From Mytilus californianus (taxonomy: Eukaryota > Mollusca > Bivalvia > Mytilida > Mytilidae), in contig NW_026262712.1 in assembly GCF_021869535.1 (NCBI RefSeq), positions 100,258,140 to 100,322,139 on the forward strand: a stretch of DNA of 64,000 nucleotides, in the 5' to 3' direction. Of this stretch, positions 38,076 to 50,000 are shown piece after piece. Numbering within the stretch: the first letter of the stretch is position 1; each line of letters begins with the position of its first letter. Below the pieces are notes generated by a model, which searched no databases, was not told where the DNA came from, and was given only the letters and a program-made list of their open reading frames with translations. The translations under genes were made by a program, and so were the position numbers.

Positions 38076-41000
38076 GTTTTTACGTGAAATTTCACCTTCC
38101 AACAAAACTATTTTCACTCTTCTGCAAATAATTTGCGTCTGTCCCAAGTTAGAAATTTGTGGTCATTGACATGTTATTGTCTCTATATATGTTGTAATTG
38201 CTCGACATATTTGAAGATAAAGTGTTGTGTCCGCCAATTTATCCACTTGGTTATTTTGCTGGAGATATTTTAAGGCTCGTCATATGGTAATTGGTTTCCA
38301 ACTTTATTGGAGATCAAGTGTGAACTCCAGATGTCTAGTTTCTTACGGGATGCATGTTGTCTCTTTGACATTACTACATACTCCTTCTTTTTCATTTTCA
38401 TTTAAAGATAAAAATGAAATAGACACAATTTTTTTACCTGTCGTCAAAACATTTCTGGAAAAAGGTGTTAATGAGCCAACTTTTGAACTGACGACTAAAG
38501 GAGGTGTCGGAAAAGAATACTGTCTGGCAAATTGGGAAGTCGGACTTGCGGACTGTCGGAATATAGCTACGCGCCTTTCTCAGCTCACAAAGCTAACCAG
38601 CACTTTATCTAAAAATAAAGCATGGATGGAGGCGTTCTAGTATAGTTTGTATTGGATTCGAAATTTTCCACAAGTAAGTATTTTCTATTAAAGTAAAAAG
38701 GTATAATTACTCAAGAAACATTAATTGAAAGTTTTTATCTTAGATATCTGTATCTAAACTATCACCAACAATACATAACACAATATTAAACAAACCGTGA
38801 GATCGAACATCGAAAAAAATATTTCGTCTAATCAGAGAACAGATCAGCAACAACGACCACACTGTTACCAGTTTAGCAACATTATGGTCAAAGGTAACAA
38901 ATTCGTTATTAATATCGACTTCGTAGAAAAAAAAAACTATCATACAATTATGATATCTATCGTCCTTCCCTACGTCTATATCAACCTGCTCAGTCGCTAC
39001 GTAATTTTCATATCACTGCTTCTTCATGTTCTTTGGTAATGCATATTTATTAAATTATGAAAACTATTAATAATGTTTTGGTTGATACACAAGGTGGGGG
39101 ATATATTTTAAAGGCGGATAAACTATGATGCACCTCAATGTTCCTTTTAATTACTTTTTTACTTTTCATGTGCATGAGAGTGCCAAAACCAGAAACCACA
39201 CTTGTCATTTTGTGATGGCATGTATGAATTAAATGAAATGTGAGGTATATAAAAATACGTAAGCAACCAAACGACACAAAAAAAAACAAACCCCAAACTG
39301 GTTGGGTTATAAAATATATCATGCCTATAAATTTACCAATCTGAGAGTAAACAAAAGATCTGATGAAATCACAGAGACATCTGATTTTCAAATTAATTTA
39401 GCTTATCTAGGACATCTCAAAATAAGGAATTTGATAACAAGGTGTGAATGCATGAGAGTAAAACAAATCAAAGTACTGATGTACTGTTTACTCTGGTAGA
39501 CATAATATCTGATGGCTGGCGAATAAATCATACAGATTGCAATCTCAAGACTACAGTACTATCAGTTGCTTTCTCAAGTCGAGTGGTAAACATTTCAGCC
39601 ACATTTAAGACGTTAACATACTAGTATTTAAGATTAAAGCAATGGGCTAGGTTATTTGGGCACAGTGGGTCGGATAGGACATCATAAAATAATTAAATGT
39701 GTTTTGCACTGTCTGAACACTAGACACATTAAATGCGTTCATTGAATGTTCGAATGTCGGTCTGACGTGATTGTATACCCTTCCCTAATACGAGACTGAA
39801 AAAGTTTAAGTGAATATAATTCTATACTGATTTGATCCTTGATGTGTATTTGTAACAGCCACTATGTTCCGTCAGTTACTTTGTTCCGGCGGAACTTTTC
39901 AACTAGTTATTTCGTTCCGATGGAACTTTCCAACTAGTTGTTTTATTCCGAGTGCAGTCGACTAGTTCCGGAAAAAAGTAGCTAGTTGAAAAGTCCCGAA
40001 ACAATGTAGCTAGTTGAATAGTTCTGGCGAAACAGAACAACTAGTTACATCGTTCCGCATATACCATATTTCGTCCTTTTTGTAGAAAGAGGGGGAAGAA
40101 TGAGTATCAGTATATATAAGAGCAAATCATTAATTTACAAGAATACCCAACGCACTGAAAGGGGTTTCTTTGGAGACAAATATGCAAAATTTAAGTTGTA
40201 TTTCATAGCTCACATAAAACGGAATAAGTTGCATTATCATGCAAATTTAGTATTCATAGTACCCTCAAGAGAGGGAAGAATACCCCCCTCCTCATGTGGT
40301 TCTTTGCATCAATTCTCCAAATGGGACTTTGTGACTGGTTGATAAGTTCCGTTGGAACTTTTGGGCTAGTTTGTTAGTTCCGGTTTTGACTTATTTGCCA
40401 AAGAGGAACTTTGTGGCTAGTTGATAAGTTCCATTTGACTTTTGTAATCAGTATCTTGGTTTCCCTTTGAAAGGTTCAAATATAATATGTTGCGCTTTTA
40501 CTTTGCATCAATTCTCCAAATGGAACTTTCTGCCTGGTTGATAAGTTCCGTTGGAACTTTTGGGCTAGTTTGTTAGTTCCGGTTTTGACTAATTTGGCAA
40601 AAAGGAACTTTCTAACTAGTTGATATGTTTCGTTGGAACTTTTCAACTAGTCACTTTGTTCCGGTGGAACTTTTAAACCAGAGGAAGAACAAAGTAACTA
40701 GTTAATAAGTTCCACCCGAACTTTTCGGCTAGTTAGTTCTTTCCGCCCGGAACTTTCCAACGTCGGAACAAAAAGAGCATTTACATATTCAGTATGCGTT
40801 GGTTGCTATTTTCAATAAAATTTCACAGCGGAAAACGTTTTTGTTCTTTTTTGATAAGTTTTAAATAAATCTAATTTTAAGTCGGACCTCGCCTATTTCA
40901 TAACATGATCCCTCTAATATTGAACTCGTGTAATATATACCATGTTTATAATATTAATTGTTTTATTTGTCTTGATGAACTGTCTACACGGAAGAAGTAA

Positions 41001-44000
41001 TTTACAGAAGTCTATTCTCTTAGCTTAATCAGTAGTGGATCAAGGAACTATTGAAAAGGGGATGTATTAATAAGGGGAGTAGGAAGGAACCAAACCTTAT
41101 AGTATACTTATATTTAAGATATGCATAAGGAGATAATCAGGGTCAGCAACCTAACAAAAAGTTTAACATACATGGACATCTATTGACCTTTTGCGAAATT
41201 AAAAATTCAAATCGATCTGATTTTGTTGTTTGGTTTGCTTGAATTCGTAAATTGGAATACAGTGCCTACTAAATTTCACCCCTTCCCCCAACACACATTG
41301 ATATAGTAAGTGCCCCCTCCCCCGAGTATAGACCTTGCATGTCATGGCTCGAAAACCTTAAACAATTCTGGAACTTGTTAAGACAAGTGGGTTTATTTCC
41401 GAAGTATTAATGTGATTGTATTTCTGGCAAAATGTTGAAGAAACATAATTCCAAAAGGTCAGAAACTGAAAGAATTAAGAAATGCATCTAGTTTGATCAT
41501 CCAAAGGTATCGTTGTCATTCATAAATGGTCTCCACGATAGTCACTAGTTTCGAATGTGAGCGTTCAAACAGTGAGCTCATGTTCCTGAAAATATTTTTA
41601 CGTGCAACAATAGGCGAAATATGACTAAATGGAGTAACACTGATGCCGTGTTCGTGTTTATATGATAGTTAAGACTTTTTCTATCAAACATCAACAAAAA
41701 ATTATGGTGATGATGACGAATGGCCGTTTAAGGTCAAATGGCAAATTAAATGCATATTTAAGACGAGAACATATGACCATAATTTAAACCCTACTTTGTA
41801 TTAGACGTCACACTGAGCCTGATTTCTAATGTGCTCTTTCACAGGGAAACAGTCCATAGGTAGACATGCCAGCCTACGCCGACACATTATTGTGCCTCCG
41901 CGTCGACTAGTCTTTGTTCTAACTCCTAAATGCACAGTGCCTAGAGGAGAAACAGCAAATATGTATTTTCAAATATTTGGTTTGACCGCGTCGGATTCAA
42001 ACCCACAACCTCCCGCACTCAGGGGGAGCACATACTAAAAGACCACGAGTCAGTAAAAATATTAAAAATAAATTGTGATACCACACACAGTGCACACGTA
42101 TGTACATCATTAACAAGTTTCTCAAGATATTTTGCTTAAAACAAGGAAAAAGAAAAAAGAAACAGTGAAACATTTAAAAATGGTGTCGTCAATTTGAAAA
42201 TTTAAAACACCTTTATTGAAACAAATTGCATTTCGTTCTACTTATCAAAAATTAAAAAAATGATGCAGATTGGATCATTTTTCAAATTTTAATATTGCAA
42301 AGTAAAATGAAAAATGCTCTACCTTAGAGCATTTTTCATTTTCTTATTTATAATGTCAAAATGAAAAATGCTCCATCTTGTAGTATTTTTCATTTTTCAA
42401 TATTAAAAGTCAAATTGAAAAATGCTCCACGTTGGAGCATTTTTCATTTTTCAATATTTAAAGTCAAAATGAAAAATGCTTAAGGTCAGCAATTTCAATA
42501 TTTGCTGTTTAGAATGAGATTGAAATATGTTTTTTTTTATAAAACAATTAACTGCAAATGTTTTGATTTATTCAAACTGTTGATAAATTAAATCATTTTT
42601 AACACAAACTTATTATTATTTTTTTTAATATCCTCGTGAAATCAAAAAATGTAATCTCATGAAAATTACAAATTTCAAATCTCATTAAAAAAATGATTTT
42701 TCAAAAGTGATTTCAAAAGATTTTTGTTACATTTTTCAAACCAATTAACTTTAAAAGTTGCATAGCAATTTGCAAAATTTATTTTTCAGTTTAAAATGAC
42801 AAGTGTATGGCGAAAATGTACACGAACGTTTTGAGATTATTTACTAAATTTTCAAATTGTAGTTTTGAGAAGAAGATTTGAAACTGCGTAAATATTTTAA
42901 CTGATATTTTTATACACAAAAGGTGTACGATAAAACAAGAGATTATTTTGAGATACGTTTACTATGCGCCAACAATTTTCATTCGTTTGTCAACAGATAA
43001 TAAAAATCCTTTTCTAACATGAATATTCTTTGATTTAACGGAAATTTTGCCACAACTTTTTATAAGAACGTGCTGTTATTTTGCTAGAACCTTAAAACTC
43101 TACATTTTCATATTGTTGACTGCATTTTCCATAACAACACTGATAAAAGTAAAATTGAATAAATAATATAAGATTTGTTCGCACTCCCCACTCTCCCATA
43201 TACAAAATACGTTAAAATTTAAAAAGAAATCAATTACTCTGTTGATTTCCGCAGAAATGTATCACATCAATTAATACGCTTATGCTTGCTATCAACTTGA
43301 AAAAAATTATTTCGTTCTTTTCTTAAAAACTCATCATTTCTCAATCAAATATTGCAGTTTATAGTGTTTTATGTTGCAACGTTAACAGTTTTAAACAATG
43401 TGAGCGCAAATGGCTTGTGCATTATGCGTAGTTTGTGGTTAATTTATTCTCATTTGAATCTATACACATACACGCTGTCCAATTTTGATTCAGTTATGCT
43501 AGCTTCTTCAAAAATCAATTACAATATTTCAGCTATTATTTGCGTGTTCCTCGTGGTAACATAGCAGTGCAAACATGCATACAGCTTTCTTACTGGGCAT
43601 TAATCAAGATTTTCGGAAATGTGAATGTATCCCGAAAGAGATGAATAAGAGGAGTATACAAGGAAGTAATTTACAAATGTAAAGCTTAGAAGTCGAGAGG
43701 AACCAACAGTGCAATAACAAAAACAAAACCAAGGGCAAAAAAGGAAAATAAAGTATTAAAAAACTCTACATAGAAGACTAAAGAGTAAAATAATTACAAA
43801 CAAATAAGAATTGTATTAACATTTGGATTATTCCTATTATCCTATACATACAGGAGCTTGAACAGCATTGATATAATCAGTTCTTCCTTTGTCGTATGTT
43901 GTTAGAAACAATCTGTTGTTGTCCGCTGTCAAAAGTAAAAAAGAATAATCATCAAGTGGTACATGTGTTACAAAAGATGTTCAGATTGCTATATATAGAA

Positions 44001-47000
44001 AATTACTACATTTGTGTTAGATTTTCTCGTTGCTGGATTTTGCATGCATGCATTGCTTTATAAGACTATTTCACAATACATTTTATTAACGTAATATTCG
44101 TTAACCATATTGGTAAAATATAAGTAAAGGCATCATTGAATTTCAGTTTCCTTTAGCTGTTCAATGAAGAAAAGGAGGAATAACAATTATAGCCTTTTGT
44201 TATATTCCTTTTGCATCTTTAATATTTACGACATGTATAAGAAGAGGTGTTGTTTATAGAAAGGACGTCGTTTGTGTTTTCATAGTGATTTTTATCATTT
44301 GTAAACAGCATAAACAGATATTTGCACCTTACAATTGACGAATATACTTTTAGTAGCATCCTTTTTAATACGAAATAGATACAAATGTTTGAAAAAAAGA
44401 AATTAAGGCTTCTAAAATTTTATATTTTAAATTCTTAGAAATCAAATCTTATAGAAAAATGAATGGGCATATCTCGACTTATTGGAATAAATTGTGCACT
44501 GGACTATCGAGATCAAACGTTTGGAAACAACAATGCAAAGGGCTTTGATCAATATAACCAAGAAAGGTAAAATAAAACCTTAAAAACCGTCTAAGGTTAT
44601 ATTTGCCAGACGATTTGACATTTATTGAATACACTTAATTAACGTATTACTTTTAACGTATTACTTTTAACATTTTTATTAAATCTTACATCACATAAAA
44701 CAGACCAATATTGCAGCAATGGACGGAATGTACCGCCAGGGATTGTCAGTTTACCACCAAACAAATGCTATAGATTTCGTGCATATAACACATGTTTCTG
44801 GAAGAGCTTTAATCATCTTCGTTCCGAACAAAACATTCTTTTGTTTTTTTATATGTTAAAGTATATTAAAAGTATTCCTTATTGCGAAAAATCAGAGTAA
44901 CGGAGTTACTCGAAACCCTTCTTTTACTTCGAGGCATGTTGAAGTGCTTGACCAAGTTGGATAATTTTGTACTTAAAACGATATCATAGATTATCTTGAC
45001 ATCACTTATAAATTTGTAATGCTTCATTTAAGGAAAGCATCAATTTAGAAGTATTTTTAAGCAGTGTTAATTGTTGTTTTTAAACATTTAAAAAACAATA
45101 TATGAGAAGTTATATTTGCATTATATCATTTCACGAACATCCTGTACGGCTGAAATATGATAAATGTTATATTCATGCAAATGTATGCATTGTTTTTATT
45201 TAAATGTGATAGTGCTATAACGGTTCGTTTACTGTGCGAGTTGAAGACCATCAAGGTAGAAAGAACATGAAATATCTAATTGAATAGTATATGTTAGATT
45301 GATATTGTCGTCCCTCAACTAATAATTTTGTTTTAAATAAACTTGAGTTTTCATAGTCATGCATAGCTTACATGGGATGATTGTTTTGTTTCTGTTTTTC
45401 TCCATATTCTCTGGACTAGTTGCAGCGGTATACTCAGACTTTCCATGCTCAGATGTTTTAGCTTCTAGCATCTACAATATGTAATGGCACATTTGTCCTT
45501 TCAGCGTGTTAAGTTACTCATTACATATCAATTGTAAAAAAACCAGCTACATGAAACTTTTAATTAGTAATTGAACTTTCAGTTTGGGAATACTTTTTAT
45601 TCAACGTATACGTATTTAGAATCGATGTTATACATTTCACCTTGTGAATCATATTTTTGTAGAATTAAAATTATTATTATGCCACATATAAAAGTACTGC
45701 ATGATGAAACAATCATTAAGGAAAAACGTTAATATCTTTGCAATTTCAGACACTTTTACTTATCTTTTAAATGGATTACGATAAAGATTTTTTACAATTA
45801 ACGATGGAGCAATGTTTTTACATTTTTTTAAAGTTATGTTTGGGTATTCATTAACTGTCTGTCACCTTCCACCTTTAGTCAAAAACTACAAATACCTTAA
45901 ATTCTTTGTACAGTTTTTGATGATTGATTGGTTGTTTATCAGACTGTATTTCTCGCCATATTTTGCCAAATTCTTCTTTTCCGATATTTGTGTCTTTCAT
46001 GGTAAAAGCTTCTAATAAGGCATAGTGCAAACACACATACTGTTCCTAAAATTATATTTTTATATTTACTTTCTTAATATACTTTTATGTTGAAGTACCT
46101 CAAAAGTTCAATTCAAAATGCATGTATTTTTTGTATCGTAGATCAATTAAATTATTTTTCCGTGATTATATCATGGACTTGTTGCGTTTAAACAATAATT
46201 TTCGTTAATTGTCTTAGGTTAAATTCAAGCCGTTGCTTTTTGTTTTGTTTGAACTTTTTGTATATACAATTAATATGGGTCTTTTTACAGCTTTATAGGC
46301 TGAATGACGTTGACATATAGTCTCTTGCGGATTGTTATCTCATTTTATTTAATTAGAAATCAGAGCACATCTGTTGTGTATAAGGTATATGATTATTTAC
46401 AGTTATATCAGAATAATCTTTCATTGGACAAAATGAATATTACGATATATTATGAAGAGATTAATTCAAGCTGATTTCTTCAAATAATTTTGAAAAATAA
46501 TGTATGAACTTACAGGAGTCTGCACCATATTCATTCGACTGTATCTCATTTTCTTTACAAACTTGACAATATCGACACAGCCTGTGACACGTCCCTCCTC
46601 ATAAAGAGCGTCTAATCCAATATAAGTTCCTGTTCTTCCAATACCAGCACTTAAAAATTCCATTTTTATTTTATTGGTTAGATAGTCCTCGTCTCTATGC
46701 TAATATTTCAGAGTTTTATAAGCAGATAAAGAGAAGGAGCTACACATATAATGTATGTAATTCCGAATAATGTTATGTCTTCAATCTTTTAAGAATAAGA
46801 ATAAATATATGTAGCTTTTATATTGTATTAAACGTTTTACCAGTAATAACTAATACTAAAAAAAAACATAACATGTATATGTAGTGCGATACTCTGTACA
46901 TTTCAAAAATTTTCATTCTAAAATTTAATACAGATTAATTACATTATGATTGTTTTCCTTATAAGGTGTAATACCACCATTGATTTTCCCCTATTAGTCT

Positions 47001-50000
47001 TTGTTAAATTTGCATTTTTCAAAAATTGTGCAGAATTTATCTTTTTTTTCAAATTAAAAAATACTTGGCATGTTTTATCCTGTCAAGTACTATAGACAAA
47101 ATTTCACATAACATTTCATTGCATACATGTATAAGAAATTAACCATCACTGATAGTTAACCAATCAAATTTTCACAAGGAAACAGATTAACAAAAGCACT
47201 TGTTCCTTGTTTCTAAATCCTTTTTGTGAATGTGTATATAAAATGTATTTGTATAATTCATAATAAAAATATTGTTTACACTAAATTTTCAGATCTTTTT
47301 TACCTTTGTGCAAGCTTTAGTAACCATGTAACCTCAAGTTTCCAAAATATTCAATAGAAACACCAAATAAAAAAATAGTGTTGCTTAGAAACACCAAAGA
47401 TATGTTTATGACCCAGAATTTTTTTTATTGCAATGAAATGTAGGATAAATTTCTCACAGCTGTCAAATTCAAGGGAATGTTTTTTTTTCTACCCTTTTTC
47501 GTATGCAACCGGATATGACGTACTATTATTTGGTGGTATTACACATATAAATTGGCTTTATTAGAAAAACATTAGGAACTAAAACCTTTATTATAGAATA
47601 CTTATTTATCCGCACAGCTGAATAAAATGTTAAAACGTATGATAAATGACATGCATACCCGTTGATGGTAATATCCAATTTGTTAGGCAAGACACTTCAC
47701 CGAAGAAAAACAAATACTCTTCGACATGATTTCTTAGAGTTCGAAATATGTGTTCAATGTAGCTTCAGTATATTGTTAATTGTCATTAACGTATTCAGTG
47801 CGATAAAAACATTTTCACAATGCAACATTTAATACCGATTATTGACTTTATGATTAAACTATAAAGGTTTCTGCGAATTTATTTATCTATATATGTATTT
47901 CATAATTTTACTATAATTTCAGCCACAATTATTGTTATTTTTTTATTTCCCGAATTGAGCTCTGTAGTCCTTTAAAAATATCTTTTTCCTTTAATAGAAA
48001 GATATGGTGTATCCTCCCGGACACAAAAAGGCACAACCTGCATAGTTTACTTTTTTTTATTTTTGCTAAATTTGTGGTTGACTTAAACTATTTGCTTTTA
48101 TTCTCTTTTTTTGGCAAATTGTACCCAAATAAGTGGACCATTGACCGTAAACAAAGGAAATTATAATCGTCAAGTATGCTTATCAAAATTGTTGTTCAAA
48201 TATCTGTTACACTTAAAACCTGTATTGATAGAGAGGCGAAAGATGCCAAAGGGACACTCAAACTCATAAGTCGAAAATAAAATGACAACGCCATGGCAAA
48301 AAAAGAAAAAGACAAACAAACAATAAATAGTACACAAAACACATCATAGAAAACTAAAGACTGAGCAACACTAACCCCATCTAAACCTGGGGGTGATCTC
48401 AGGTGCTCCGGAAGGGTAAGCAGATCCTGCTCCACATGTAGCACCCGTCATGTTGCTCATGTTAGTACAAACCCTGTAAAAGTCTAATTCGGTAGGTCAC
48501 ATTCGGGAAAAGGGGATTGAATGGTAGTAACGACATTAGCAAGATATGAGTATATATATATATATATATCCGCTATCATCTGTGAAACGATACAGTTCCA
48601 GATGACAGTTTTGAACGTCTACTTTATAATAAGATTTATTAATTTATTTGGAATGATACACCTGGCAAGGTAAAGCAGGATCTTTTATGACGAATTCATC
48701 GCAGAGGTGGGATTCAAAATTTTTAATAAGAGGAAATTGATACGAAGGATAAAAATGGTTTGGTTTAGAAGAGTTTTAAGCCAACTTATAAGTGGATAAA
48801 GTTTCCACAAAACCTTTTCATAAACTATAAACATCAACACTCTGAATCAAACTCCGAAAATTACAAACTCCTTGATTTTTTTTGGTTGAAAACACATGAC
48901 CTGTTCCTTTATCTATATGGAACAGACTTCCTTCGTACAAAATTTCTTAGAAAGAATACAAAAAAATCAAGCTTACTCTGATTCTTACTTAATCTTCCGC
49001 TATAAAGATATATAATGTATTCTCAGAACATAATCATATTGGTGACAACGTTGAATGCATCTTTCCTATTAGAGATACAATAAAGAATACAACAGACGCC
49101 CCATATCTTGACTTACGTCTAGAAAGTTACAAGGGTCGGTTGAAAACTGCACTTTTCGACCGAAGAGATGAATATATATTCCTACTTCGGAACGTTCCTT
49201 TTTGTGTATCAGCATTCCAACAGCGCAAGCCTATAGATTATTCATATCCCAAATGATATGATATTCCAGAGCTTGCATTTCCTATCATGAATTATAACAT
49301 TGTATGAATAGCGGGTTGTTGCGAACCAGGAAGGTATAACACCATGTGTTCTAAGGGATTATTTTGAAGTCATTCCTTTCGGAACATCTGAGATCGCCAC
49401 TTTTTTTGATGGGGCTTATGTTGCTTAGTCTTTAATTTTCAATATTGTGTTAAACAGACAGAAGTTTGTTTTTGGTCGTCTTCATTGTTTTCAATAGAGT
49501 TGTCAGTTTTTTTTTATTGTCTTCGACTTATGAGTTTGAATGATTCGCTTTTACTGTCGGTTTGTATTTGTGTATATTTGTTGATTTTTCAAACAGCATA
49601 CTTAAATTCCGCTCAATTTTTATATTGTCAATTTGAATTGTAAGCAAAAAGGGAAAGCCAATACCAAGACATCAAGGGGACATAAAAAAAATCCTCAGTC
49701 CAATAAAAGCAGATATTGCCATGGCAACAAAAAAGAAACGACAAAAAGAAACCAACAATGACAGGCATTACGTAGAAAACTAAAGACAGAGCAACACGAA
49801 CTGATTTTTGATCTTCAATGTTCTTCAATTTGGTTTGGCCTTTAAACGTTTACAAATTTTGATTCGAGCGTCACTGATGAGTCTCTTGTAGACGAAACGT
49901 GACTCTGGCGTAGTACACATATATAAGCCTAGCATCTTTGATGAGTTTTTTATTTAAACAAAGTACTTCTGATAGTGGTCACTGATTATATGTTCATTCT

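Larger units (their letters stand above)
30708..43851. other. 13.1-kb phosphatase intron
   Basis: Between the D2 GRTDYINAV and TQLPLP exons. It is repeat-filled: facing inverted elements (31185-31965, 42070-42815), a mussel-type repeat (32108-32370), a minisatellite (33817-34060), a decayed tandem-core element (34200-35030), a foldback element (35599-37782), a GT tract, a SINE (41829-42045) and a palindrome array (39867-40770). One exon-like stretch is at 38408-38640. Confidence 0.8.
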
